From CAVXEF01 sp963827315 (lineage in GTDB: Bacteria; Planctomycetota; Phycisphaerae; Sedimentisphaerales; Anaerobacaceae), in contig CAWHAL010000003.1 of assembly GCA_963827315.1 (NCBI GenBank), positions 1 through 64,000 of the forward strand: a stretch of DNA of 64,000 nt, read 5' to 3'. Numbering within the stretch: position 1 is the first letter of the stretch; each line of letters starts with the position of its first letter. A model generated the notes under the pieces. That model was not told where the DNA came from, made no database searches, and was given only the letters and a program-made list of their open reading frames with translations. Made by a program: the position numbers and the translations under genes. Of the stretch, positions 8,440 to 16,736 are shown piece by piece.

Positions 8440-9669
8440 TCAGCGGCAGCCTTCTTGGGGCGGTTTTGCCTTTCTTATAGGTTTTTGCTGTACAAATCGG
8501 CTGATATTTCGAATCGCCTGGCGCAGACGCTGCTCGTTTTCGACAAGTGCTATTCGCATATAATCTTCGCCGTTTTCGCCAAATGCCCTGCCCGGAGCGA
8601 TTGCGACCTCCGCATGCTCCATCAGGTCCATCGCGTAATCGATACTACCCTTACCTTTGGAATGTTCCTTCGGCACCTTTGCCCATACAAACATCGTTGC
8701 GCGGGGCTTTTCCACCTGCCATCCTAACTTTGCAAGTCCTTCGCAAACTACGTCACGTCGTGCCCGGTATCTTTCATTCTGAATGACAATATCCTGGCTG
8801 CATTCTCGCAGTGCGATAATGCCGGCTATTTGAATCGCCTGGAATATACCATAATCATAATAGCCTTTTATCGTGGCAAGATAATCAATCATATCTCTGT
8901 TGCCGGCTGCGAAGCCGATGCGAAAACCTGCCATATTGTAGGGCTTGCTCATCGTCGTAAATTCCACGCCGACATCTTTCGCGCCTTTAACTGAAAGAAA
9001 GCTCGGCGCCTTGTACCCATCGAAGCACGTCTCGCCGTATGCAAAATCGTGTATGACTGCAATTCCGAATCGCTTTGCCAGTTCTACGACCGGCTCAAAA
9101 AATCCCTCATCGACTGTCATCGTCGTCGGATTGTGAGGGTAGTTGAGAATCAGCAGTTTCGGCTTGGGATACAGGTGCTCAATCACCTCTGCGATATTAT
9201 TAAGAAACTTCTGGTCATTGCCCAGCGGGACGGATATTACATTTGCCCCCGCCAATGCCACTGCGTAGTTATGAATTTGAAAAGCCGGGTCGGGTACGAT
9301 GGCGGTGTCTCCAGGCCCCAGCATCGCCAGACACAAATGGCTGAATCCTTCCTTTGAGCCGATACAGGCAAGCACCTCTGTATCCGGGTCCAATTGCACG
9401 TTCCATAACCGCTCGTATTTTTTTGCTATTTCCTTGCGAAGATTCTTAATGCCTTTTGAAGCGCTGTATCGATGGTTGCGAGGGTCCCTCGCCGCGTCGC
9501 ACAGCTTGTCAATAATTATCTTCGGAGCCGGGTCGGTCGGATTGCCCATCCCAAGGTCGATAATGTCGGCGCCCTGCTGGCGCTTGGCAAGTTTCAGAGC
9601 GTTCAGCCGTCCGAACAGGTAGGGCGGCAAACGCATTATCCTCTCCGCCGGTTTAATCTCAAATTCCAT
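8440..9669 (-). CDS. AlaC-type class I/II aminotransferase
   Basis: A 409-residue PLP-dependent aminotransferase. The N-terminus RIMRLPPYLFGRLNALKL and DIIDLGMGNPTDPAP closely follow the alanine-synthesising transaminase AlaC/LL-diaminopimelate aminotransferase-like group. The PLP region includes NYPHNPTT, HDFAYGE and the Schiff-base lysine in TTMSKPYNMAGFRIGF; the C-terminal arginine lies in MRIALVENEQRL. Likely substrates are pyruvate/glutamate or a similar 2-oxo acid pair; the exact choice cannot be decided. An annotator might call it LL-DAP aminotransferase. Single gene with heptamer repeats just upstream. Confidence 0.85.
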   Translation of the reverse strand: MEFEIKPAERIMRLPPYLFGRLNALKLAKRQQGADIIDLGMGNPTDPAPKIIIDKLCDAARDPRNHRYSASKGIKNLRKEIAKKYERLWNVQLDPDTEVLACIGSKEGFSHLCLAMLGPGDTAIVPDPAFQIHNYAVALAGANVISVPLGNDQKFLNNIAEVIEHLYPKPKLLILNYPHNPTTMTVDEGFFEPVVELAKRFGIAVIHDFAYGETCFDGYKAPSFLSVKGAKDVGVEFTTMSKPYNMAGFRIGFAAGNRDMIDYLATIKGYYDYGIFQAIQIAGIIALRECSQDIVIQNERYRARRDVVCEGLAKLGWQVEKPRATMFVWAKVPKEHSKGKGSIDYAMDLMEHAEVAIAPGRAFGENGEDYMRIALVENEQRLRQAIRNISRFVQQKPIRKAKPPQEGCR

Positions 9670-9700
9670 AGGTCCCTCAAAAATGGTTAAATTGTTAAAT

Positions 9701-9730
9701 AATTACCAATTACCAGTTACCGGTTATCAA
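9701..9730. repeat. heptamer tandem array (ATTACCA type)
   Basis: Four 7-base units in register (ATTACCA twice, then GTTACCG, GTTATCA), about 30 bases upstream of the aminotransferase start. Part of a dispersed family of 7-base arrays in this window. Confidence 0.6.
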
Positions 9731-10033
9731 TCAGTTGGTATTCTAACAGTTCAACAGGCAATCGGTAAAGTTTCGTCAGGAAAAATCTCGTTTTTTTCAG
9801 CCACCATCGGAACGTGGATGGCTCCACAGGAGAGCCTGACAGCCCCCTGTGATAAAACACGTACTGGCTGGCGGATTTTTGTCAAGTTCGGGGGCCATTG
9901 CCGAATATGTATAAAATACAAAAATAGCGTACAAGGCCTGTTTGATAAGGCTTTTCCTTAATAAAAAAGCGCGAAAGTAAACGACAGTCAATTTTGGAAT
10001 TGCTGCAAAGACTGCCGTTTGCAGCCTTAACAA

Positions 10034-10073
10034 ATCCTAAAAAAGACGACCCCGCCTCATTCGAGGCGGGGTC
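10034..10073 (-). terminator. rho-independent terminator of the beta-helix gene
   Basis: GACCCCGCCTC (10048-10058) and GAGGCGGGGTC (10063-10073) form an 11-base-pair GC-rich stem with a 4-base loop. In the minus-strand direction it is followed by TCTTTTTT. It stands 58 bases past the stop of the beta-helix gene. Confidence 0.9.
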
Positions 10074-10130
10074 GCATGGCAAACCCTCATTTAGCTACTC
10101 GGGTCAGTTATGGATAGTCATAGCTGCGTT

Positions 10131-11912
10131 TTACCAATAATGCGCGTAGTCAACGTTGTCAGATACTTGATTCCCGAGACCGTGCAGGTTGGTAGTTGCT
10201 TGGTAAGGTCCGGATCTATTGCCCCACCAGTTATACTGGGCATTGATGATCACAGCGCCAGGAGCGTCTTGATTAGCCTCGATAGTCCCATTGTATACGC
10301 CGGCGCCAGGGTCCGTACCGTTGGTGAAATTGTTATATATCGAGTTGTTCGGGCCGATAGTGATATTATCTGCACCAAGGACACAACCATAGTCACCACC
10401 TATCTCATCAGAAGGTTCCTCGATGTAGACACCAAGTGCATTATTATATAAAGCGTTGTTCCTGATAGTTACTCCGTCGCCGCCAATGGTGAGGTCAGCA
10501 GTTTTAGCCCCGCCGTAGGCCGGGTCCTTATCTTGATCTGCGAATTTGATAGCAACTCCGGATTTGTGCAGTGCGTCCTTTCCTAAGTTGTGGACGGTGT
10601 TGTAACATATATTCACGTCTTCCACAGTGGAATCATCCGGCTGCTCCCACATATCGCCATTAGCAAGATTGTAGGGATAAGTAGGAGTAAAGGTCAGCCA
10701 GACATACTTTATATACTGGGCGGTGTTATCTCTAATGGTAACCGCATAATCACCACCGCCTTTTGTCGCATTCTGAATAATAATGCCCGTGCCGGGAGCG
10801 CCTTCATTGGTGACGTCGTCGAAGTGGCCCACATCGGCGGCATCGCCATTGAACTTGTTACCCTTAATCAGGCAGTCGTCGGTCAGATTGAGGGCATAGA
10901 TACCCCAGCCCGTCCCAGCTTGACGCCATCGGAACGTGTTGTTCTGTATGGTGTGGCCTTCTGATGGAGTACCATCATCGTAGTGCAGAGTTCCCCCCAG
11001 AGTTTCTCTATCACCAATGAATATACAAGCCTGGCTGTTGCCGGCGCCGATTATGGTGCAGTTTTTGATGGTGGAATAGTTGTTGTGAACCCAAATTGTG
11101 TGCTCCTTCGGATGAGTACCGTCATAAGCATGAGTACCATGCTTGATGGTGAAGCCGTCAATAGTAACATGCTCGCCGCTTATTTCTACGGCTTGCTGGA
11201 AGTCGGCACCGGGGTCTATAATGGTAGCAGCAGCGCCACTCGCCGATTTAAGCGTAAGGTTGTCCACGTCAATTAATATGGACTCATGATACGTTCCAGC
11301 AGAGATGGTAATCGTATCACCAGGACTGGCGGCGTCTATCCGAGCTTGGATGTACCCCTCGTAATAGTATCCTTTGCCTACCAGATAGGCCTCGACGGCA
11401 GCTACGACATCGGCAATCGCGGTACCCGCACCTGCATTGGCAGCTTTCGTCCGCGTAGTGTCCAATGTTGCATTCATAGTGCCCGAGCCTAACTCGGCGT
11501 TGTTCACAAGCAGATGGCCGCCCAGACTTGCCGCGACAAGTTTTTTATGGGTGGACCCAAGACCAACGTCCGTCTGCTTAGCTGTTCCATATATCATTGC
11601 ATCGGAATCAGCGTCTTCGTAGTAAACAACTATGTAGCCAGTCACCTCGTCAAAAACCGTAACGCCTACGCCTTCCACCTCTTGACTCGAACCACCATAG
11701 GTCACATGTGCTGCATCGTTGATAAGCTGAGTATCCAAATCGATGTCAATTACTAAGAAGCCCTTCTCTGTTTCCGTACTCCTTGCGGGTGCGGCAAGGT
11801 CAAAAAGTGTGGCCGTTGCAGAAGTTGTGTAAACAAGGATGTTGTGGTTGACGATGCCGTAGCAGGGCATACACATCGCCGCTACAAACAATAACGCCAA
11901 TAACTTTTTCAT
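10131..11912 (-). CDS. secreted right-handed parallel beta-helix protein
   Basis: A 593-residue exported protein. Residues 1-19 (MKKLLALLFVAAMCMPCYG) are a signal peptide. Residues about 40-190 form an unfamiliar N-terminal domain. From about 200 onward (IDAASPGDTITISAGTYHE, then TIDGFTIKHG, IQNNTF, IRDNTAQY, ICYNTVHN, IRNNALYNN) it shows the asparagine-ladder coils of the DUF1565/pectate-lyase-like beta-helix. It ends with YNWWGNRSGPY, a common terminal coil in such proteins. No catalytic residues were recognised, so a carbohydrate-binding or matrix role is as likely as lyase activity. Its start region is multiplied upstream. Own terminator at 10034-10073. Confidence 0.85.
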   Translation of the reverse strand: MKKLLALLFVAAMCMPCYGIVNHNILVYTTSATATLFDLAAPARSTETEKGFLVIDIDLDTQLINDAAHVTYGGSSQEVEGVGVTVFDEVTGYIVVYYEDADSDAMIYGTAKQTDVGLGSTHKKLVAASLGGHLLVNNAELGSGTMNATLDTTRTKAANAGAGTAIADVVAAVEAYLVGKGYYYEGYIQARIDAASPGDTITISAGTYHESILIDVDNLTLKSASGAAATIIDPGADFQQAVEISGEHVTIDGFTIKHGTHAYDGTHPKEHTIWVHNNYSTIKNCTIIGAGNSQACIFIGDRETLGGTLHYDDGTPSEGHTIQNNTFRWRQAGTGWGIYALNLTDDCLIKGNKFNGDAADVGHFDDVTNEGAPGTGIIIQNATKGGGDYAVTIRDNTAQYIKYVWLTFTPTYPYNLANGDMWEQPDDSTVEDVNICYNTVHNLGKDALHKSGVAIKFADQDKDPAYGGAKTADLTIGGDGVTIRNNALYNNALGVYIEEPSDEIGGDYGCVLGADNITIGPNNSIYNNFTNGTDPGAGVYNGTIEANQDAPGAVIINAQYNWWGNRSGPYQATTNLHGLGNQVSDNVDYAHYW

Positions 11913-12000
11913 CTTAATTCCCTTTCTAATAATTTTTTCATCCTATTCTCTTACTAATAACTTTTTTATCATTATTCTCCTTTCTTAGTAGCTTTTCCAT
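11909..12000 (-). promoter_or_regulatory. tandemly copied translation-start region with three short upstream ORFs
   Basis: A roughly 30-base unit (purine-rich ribosome site, ATG, then codons for a KLL-like start) is repeated upstream of the beta-helix start. It yields ATGs at 12000, 11972, 11941 and the real 11912. The short ORFs are 12000-11938 (20 residues), 11972-11943 (9 residues, MIKKLLVRE) and 11941-11909 (10 residues, MKKLLERELR). The stop of the first overlaps the third ATG, and the stop of the third overlaps the real ATG (ATGA), allowing translational coupling. The unit mimics the true start, MKKLLALL. Confidence 0.75.
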
Positions 12001-12015
12001 CTTATTCTCCTTTTT

Positions 12016-12064
12016 GCGTATAATTAACCCCTTTATACCAACCAGCAAAAAGGAAATTATACGC
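12016..12064. promoter_or_regulatory. 10-base inverted repeat, possible operator
   Basis: GCGTATAATT (12016-12025) and AATTATACGC (12055-12064) are perfect inverted copies separated by 29 bases, just upstream of the copied start regions. On the minus strand the distal arm contains TATAAT, so one arm may double as a -10 box. No clear -35 box was found. Operator or looping site is an inference. Confidence 0.45.
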
Positions 12065-12335
12065 AGAATTTATATCCCCATATATGAAGGTTTATTGCTC
12101 CCATCTTCATTGCACCCGGAAACTGTGCAACTTCAAGGAAAACACACATATACTTCATGAACTTTTTACTATAGAGTGTATAATTACCAAGTCAACAAAA
12201 TTTTACTGTTTTTTTTGCAAGATTTTCGAAAGTATTTATGCTATGTTGCCATGTGTTTTAGTGTCCTTTAAACGGAGCATAAAGGTTGTTGATTTAAACC
12301 TGATGTAAAACCGGGTATTATCAAGGAATATTCCT
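12065..12335. other. AT-rich divergent intergenic region
   Basis: No gene seen. A TATAAT at 12179-12184 points toward the lipoprotein gene at 12336, but its -35 region is poor, so the promoter is only possible. Confidence 0.4.
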
Positions 12336-13262
12336 ATGGTCAAAACAAAAAAGCATTATGGATTTCTCGTTTCAGCGGTTTATATCCTCGTTTTTCTTTC
12401 CGCTATATGTATAGTTATCGGCTGTTCGTCAAAAAAAGGTGAAACAGATGCCGAGAAATCCCCTCCTGCCAAAACCGACAATAACACCCCTACTGCAGAC
12501 AAGGAGGCTCAAAAGCCCAAACCGCCTATTTTACCATCAGCGGATGTCAAACAAGCAAATACCATCCAAACAGTAGAAAAAATCAATAAACCCCCTGAAG
12601 TCAAAATACCCATTGATACTCTGCTGAACGAATTTAACAAAACAAGCAACAGTGAAAGAAAAGTTGAGCTTTTGGAGTCTCTGTCCGATAGGGCGTTCGA
12701 CCACGACCCCTGTATAATCAGGGTAGTTCAGACGGCGGTGGCAGGGCAGGATGCCGACGTGGCTCTGGCGGCGATTGTGTTATTACAGAGATATGAAAGC
12801 CCGGAAGTTCTGCCTGCAATAACTAAGGCAATGGCACATCCTAACGAGGAGGTCAGGCGAATAGCGGTGAATCTTCTTTTAGACGTTAACGACCCACAGA
12901 CAGGCAACTTGCTTGCCGCAGCACTGTCGGATAAATCGGAAGATATACGAAATTCTACTCTCGACATAACCAGATATAAAGACAAACAGATCCAACTCAG
13001 AGTACTCGAAACGGCAATCTCCAGTCCATTCAGCAACGTAAAGGAAAATTCTATCTTTATGTTGGGGTCCCTCGGAGGACATCGCGCCGTGGATATTTTG
13101 ATAGAAGCCCTGCGGGACAAGGACACTGAATTCCGCGAAAGAGTCGCTTCTGCTATTAGTACGCTGATTGATAAGGAGTTTGAATCATATAACCAAGCAA
13201 AGGCCTGGTGGGAGAGAAATAAAAACAGGTATAACGAGGATTTATCCTTGATAGAGAAGTAA
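12336..13262 (+). CDS. lipoprotein with HEAT-like repeats
   Basis: A 308-residue exported lipoprotein. After a basic start and hydrophobic core, the lipobox VIGC places the acylated cysteine at residue 30. Residues 35-95 are a Pro/Lys/Thr-rich linker. From about 95 on, repeated helices (DADVALAAIVLLQRYESPEVLPAI, next PNEEVRRIAVNLLLDVNDPQ and SEDIRNSTLDI) follow the HEAT/PBS-lyase pattern, which usually mediates protein contacts. Related helical-repeat proteins are encoded at 29.6 kb and 52.8 kb. Specific role unknown. Confidence 0.8.
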   Translation: MVKTKKHYGFLVSAVYILVFLSAICIVIGCSSKKGETDAEKSPPAKTDNNTPTADKEAQKPKPPILPSADVKQANTIQTVEKINKPPEVKIPIDTLLNEFNKTSNSERKVELLESLSDRAFDHDPCIIRVVQTAVAGQDADVALAAIVLLQRYESPEVLPAITKAMAHPNEEVRRIAVNLLLDVNDPQTGNLLAAALSDKSEDIRNSTLDITRYKDKQIQLRVLETAISSPFSNVKENSIFMLGSLGGHRAVDILIEALRDKDTEFRERVASAISTLIDKEFESYNQAKAWWERNKNRYNEDLSLIEK

Positions 13263-13319
13263 CAAGAAACTCAAGACAATATACTGCTCCCCGTTAAGGA
13301 ATGACCGGCGGGGCCAAGG

Positions 13320-13475
13320 TTACTTAGGAGAGAAAATCTTACTCCACTGTCTTTTCTTTCTGTTTTTCCAGTCTTGCTTGTGATAGACATAACTGATAAT
13401 CAATGGCAGCACGCTTGTAGCCTCGGCGTAAATCATCTGTGAGAGGCTGTAGTTCACTCTTTGCCCCGGCAGGTT
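13320..13475 (-). pseudogene. C-terminal remnant of a deoxyhypusine-synthase-like gene
   Basis: Directly after the agmatinase stop, in another frame, an open stretch without a good start encodes about 50 residues, including MIYAEATSVLPLIISYVY and the tail DWKNRKKRQWSKIF before a TAA at 13320-13322. The YxxAxxxxPL(I/L) pattern resembles the C-terminal NAD-binding part of deoxyhypusine synthase (human: YADASLVFPLLVA). In bacteria DHS-like enzymes sit with arginine decarboxylase and agmatinase and make homospermidine-type products. Everything N-terminal, including the catalytic lysine, is missing, so I read it as a deletion remnant. Confidence 0.55.
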
Positions 13476-14328
13476 ATTCTCTGAATTCGTAGCTTAATAA
13501 TTTGTAAATGAGTTTAGCCGCCAGAAAATCCGGTGCTTTATTATTGTCGTTAGGGCATAGCTCCACAATATCAAAGCCGACAATATCTCTCTTGTCGAAA
13601 ACTTTCTTCAGGAATGCCAGGCAGTCGTACCACAGCAGACCGCCGGGCTCCGGCGTGCCCGTCGACGGCATTATCGAAGGGTCAAGAACATCCAGGTCAA
13701 TTGTGATATACACCTTCTCAGTCAGCCTTGAGATGGCTTTGGTGAACCATCGCTGGTCTTTGCAGATATCTTCTGCGAAAAAAACATTCTCAGCCTTCAT
13801 AAATTCCTTCTCGGATGAATCCATACTTCTTATACCCACCTGCACAATAGGAGCAAGCTCCCTCGCTCTGGCCATCACACAGGCGTGATTGTATTTTGAA
13901 CCGTTGTATTCGGGCCTCAGGTCGGCGTGAGCGTCTAACTGCAGGATAGTCAATTCTTTGTAATGTTCGGCGTGCGCTGTAATGGGGCCGATGCTGACCG
14001 AATGTTCGCCGCCTATGACAACTGTAAATTTGCCTTTCTCGATATAATGAGCTGCTTTTGCAGCGACCGCATCAATCATTTCTTCGGGGGGACCATCGCA
14101 GTTTATGGGTTTGTCGGTGAATATGCCTTTTCGATAGACTTCTGAGTCTGTCTCTATATCATAAAGTTCCATATTTGCGGAGGCCTCGATTATCGCAGCC
14201 GGCCCCTTGTCGGCACCTTTCAACCACGTGCTTGTCCGGTCGTACGGCACAGGGATTATCACCACCTCTGCGTTTTCCAAAGCAGAGTATTTTTCAGGCA
14301 GAGCTCCGAAGTTAATCGCCTGTGCCAT
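13474..14328 (-). CDS. speB: agmatinase (ureohydrolase family)
   Basis: A 284-residue ureohydrolase. The binuclear manganese ligands are visible in GGEHSVS (about residue 105), LDAHADLRPEY (about 130) and TIDLDVLDPS (about 210), with PGGL after them as in agmatinases. It would convert agmatine to putrescine plus urea. It follows a pyruvoyl-dependent arginine decarboxylase, which makes agmatine, 63 bases upstream on the same strand; this context favours agmatinase over arginase. The gene ends next to the DHS-like remnant. Confidence 0.92.
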   Translation of the reverse strand: MAQAINFGALPEKYSALENAEVVIIPVPYDRTSTWLKGADKGPAAIIEASANMELYDIETDSEVYRKGIFTDKPINCDGPPEEMIDAVAAKAAHYIEKGKFTVVIGGEHSVSIGPITAHAEHYKELTILQLDAHADLRPEYNGSKYNHACVMARARELAPIVQVGIRSMDSSEKEFMKAENVFFAEDICKDQRWFTKAISRLTEKVYITIDLDVLDPSIMPSTGTPEPGGLLWYDCLAFLKKVFDKRDIVGFDIVELCPNDNNKAPDFLAAKLIYKLLSYEFRE

Positions 14329-14391
14329 AATGGAAATGCACCCGACTTATATGCCCTCTGTTACGGGGGCATCGGAAATTCATAGGCCGCT

Positions 14392-14943
14392 TTAGTCGAA
14401 CAAAAACATTGCTATCGCTACTGTTGTCGTCCAGAGGTCTTTTTGGCCCTGCGCGGTTTGTGTCACGTTCGAGGTTCTGATAATCAATCCGCTTGATTGA
14501 TATATCTGCTCTTTTTCAGACCAGGCCTGATTTGGGTCGACTTCCAGCCCTACTGTGGTCCCTAACATTCCAGCCGCAAGGTCCTCAGCCATATCCGCTG
14601 CCTCTTGTTGATTCATTCCGTAGCCGTGCACCTCGCTGAGATATCCCCACTTGGCACTGTCTTTCGGGACGGCGATTCCTACCGCAGAGGCAGCCAGTCT
14701 GCCGTGTTCATCGGTATCAGCGCGCGCTAAAACGCAGTAACATATCTGGCCGGGAATAAGTCCTTTAAGACCATTTTCCCGACTGATAACTTTGCACCCA
14801 GGCGGCAGAATCGACGAGACCTGAACCAGGTTCTGTTGGGCGACACCGGCATCGCGAAGTGCCTCCTCGAACGATTTGAGCCGATACTTGTGCCGACCAA
14901 CTCCTTTAGTTAAAAATACCTTCGTTGGTAATAAACTATCCAT
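14392..14943 (-). CDS. pdaD: pyruvoyl-dependent arginine decarboxylase
   Basis: A 183-residue protein with the self-cleavage site VSSILPPGCK near residue 42, where the second serine becomes the pyruvoyl group after the chain splits into beta and alpha subunits. Length and sequence (GLIPGQICYCVLAR, GYLSEVHGYGMNQQEAADMAEDLA) match the archaeal/bacterial PvlArgDC family. It decarboxylates arginine to agmatine, the first step of the putrescine route completed by the downstream agmatinase. A promoter lies at 15001-15028. Confidence 0.93.
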   Translation of the reverse strand: MDSLLPTKVFLTKGVGRHKYRLKSFEEALRDAGVAQQNLVQVSSILPPGCKVISRENGLKGLIPGQICYCVLARADTDEHGRLAASAVGIAVPKDSAKWGYLSEVHGYGMNQQEAADMAEDLAAGMLGTTVGLEVDPNQAWSEKEQIYQSSGLIIRTSNVTQTAQGQKDLWTTTVAIAMFLFD

Positions 14944-15000
14944 CTCCTGCTATCCTCACTTCAAATTAACAAAAAGAAAACATCCGCATTCAGTTTTCGG

Positions 15001-15028
15001 ATTATATATCTGACCTGGCGGATGACAA
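15001..15028 (-). promoter_or_regulatory. sigma-70-type promoter for pdaD-speB
   Basis: On the minus strand TTGTCA (15023-15028) and TATAAT (15001-15006) are spaced by 16 bases, about 60 bases before the pdaD start. Confidence 0.7.
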
Positions 15029-15121
15029 TAAAAAATTTAAGAAATTCAGCCTCCCGGCGTTTTTATTGGGGAATACGTTTAGGCTGGACCGACAAACATC
15101 TTGGCCGATAAGGTGGTTGTC

Positions 15122-16663
15122 TTATTCCCATTCAATCGTCGCTGGTGGTTTGCTGGAAACATCGTACACAACCCGATTGACCCCCCGCACCTCGTTTATA
15201 ATCCTGCTTGATATTGTCCCCAGAAGCTCGTAAGGGATTTGCGAAAAATCAGCGGTCATAAAGTCGGTGGTTTCGACCGCACGGATAGCGATGACGTTTT
15301 CATAACTTCGTTCGTCGCCCATCACGCCGACCGTCGAGACCGGCAGAAGCACCGCCAGAGCCTGCGATATTTTCCTGTACAGCCCCGCGGCCTTTATTTC
15401 ATCAATGAGTATCTCGTCGGCTGCCCGCAGAATCTCTAATCTCTTGGGTGTAACCTCGCCGAGTATTCTGACCGCCAGTCCAGGCCCCGGAAATGGATGA
15501 CGCCACACTATTGTCTCCGGCAGCCCCAGATATTCGCCGACCGCGCGGACCTCGTCTTTGAACAAGTCCCGCAGCGGCTCAATCAGCTCGAAGCCTAATT
15601 CTGCCGGCAGCCCCCCGACATTGTGATGCAGCTTTATACTGGCTGCAGGGCCGCCGTCTTTTGAGCCGGATTCGATAACGTCAGGGTAAAGCGTCCCCTG
15701 CGCAAGGAACCTCGCGTTGGAAATTTTCGAGGCCTCGGATTTGAAGGCCTCGATAAACTCTGCCCCGATTATTCTGCGCTTCTGTTGCGGCTCTGTTACC
15801 CCGGATAGGCCGGCCAAAAACTGCTTCGACCAGTCAACGACACGCAAATCGAAATGAAAATGGTCGCGGAAAGTTGACACGACGTTTTCCCGTTCGTTCT
15901 TTCTAAGTAAGCCGTTATCGACAAAAATGCAGACTAATTTGTCGCCTATCGCCTTATGAACCAGCGAAGCTGTAACTGATGAGTCCACTCCGCCGCTTAA
16001 GCCGCATATCACCGTCGCATCGCCGACTCGCTTGCGGACTGTCTCTATCGCCTCAGCCGCGAGGTCGCTCATCTTCCAGTCCCCGCTGCACCCGCAGATA
16101 CCTATGAGGAAATTTTCTAATATCACGCCGCCTTTCGGCGTGTGCGAGACCTCCGGATGAAACTGAACGCCGAAAAACTTCTTCCTCTTGTGTCTTACCG
16201 CAGCGTGCGGACAGCTCTCCGTGGTGGCAAGTGTTACGAAATTATCGCCTAACCGACCGACCTGGTCGCCGTGGCTCGCCCACGCCGTAATCGAATTTGG
16301 CAGGTTTGCAAACAAATCTTTTTTGTCGATTATCGACAGGGTTGTTCGCCCGTACTCCCGGCTCCTGGCGGCAACGACTTCAGCACCAAGTATCTGACAG
16401 CCTAATTGCATCCCATAGCAGATGCCCAGAACCGGCACATCTAACTCGAAGATTTGCTCATCGCACCGAGGCGCATTTTTATCGTAGACGCTTGCAGGCC
16501 CTCCTGACAGTATCAGCCCCTTTACCCCCAGCTTCGATAATTCCTTTGCCGTAATATCCGACCGGCAGATTACCGAATATACGTTGTGCTCGCGGACCCG
16601 CCTTGCTATCAGTTGACCATATTGGCTGCCGAAGTCCAAAATGCCTATTGTTTCGTGCGGCAT
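15122..16663 (-). CDS. guaA: GMP synthase, glutamine-hydrolysing
   Basis: A 513-residue two-domain enzyme that aminates XMP to GMP. The N-terminal class I glutamine amidotransferase (about 1-190) carries GGPASVY, the nucleophile cysteine in GICYGMQLG, and the His/Glu pair in FGVQFHPEVSH. The synthetase domain has the PP-loop GLSGGVDSSVTASLV (about 225) and the C-terminal dimerisation domain ending RVVYDVSSKPPATIEWE. It is second in a guaB-guaA operon; the spacer consists entirely of heptamer repeats and leaves only a weak AGAAG ribosome site. Confidence 0.97.
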   Translation of the reverse strand: MPHETIGILDFGSQYGQLIARRVREHNVYSVICRSDITAKELSKLGVKGLILSGGPASVYDKNAPRCDEQIFELDVPVLGICYGMQLGCQILGAEVVAARSREYGRTTLSIIDKKDLFANLPNSITAWASHGDQVGRLGDNFVTLATTESCPHAAVRHKRKKFFGVQFHPEVSHTPKGGVILENFLIGICGCSGDWKMSDLAAEAIETVRKRVGDATVICGLSGGVDSSVTASLVHKAIGDKLVCIFVDNGLLRKNERENVVSTFRDHFHFDLRVVDWSKQFLAGLSGVTEPQQKRRIIGAEFIEAFKSEASKISNARFLAQGTLYPDVIESGSKDGGPAASIKLHHNVGGLPAELGFELIEPLRDLFKDEVRAVGEYLGLPETIVWRHPFPGPGLAVRILGEVTPKRLEILRAADEILIDEIKAAGLYRKISQALAVLLPVSTVGVMGDERSYENVIAIRAVETTDFMTADFSQIPYELLGTISSRIINEVRGVNRVVYDVSSKPPATIEWE

Positions 16664-16736
16664 TGTCTTCTGTTTGTTGTTCTGTGTTTATTGTTCGTTG
16701 CAATGAACTACGAACAATGAACTATGAACAATTTGT
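16664..16736. repeat. heptamer array filling the guaB-guaA spacer
   Basis: The whole spacer between the guaB stop and the guaA start can be read as consecutive 7-base units. Half of it is of GAACAAT/GAACTAC type, the other half of TGTTTAT/TGTTCGT type, roughly the reverse complement of the first. A 22-base stretch at 16701-16722 recurs exactly, inverted, at 24059-24080 in another array. Confidence 0.75.
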
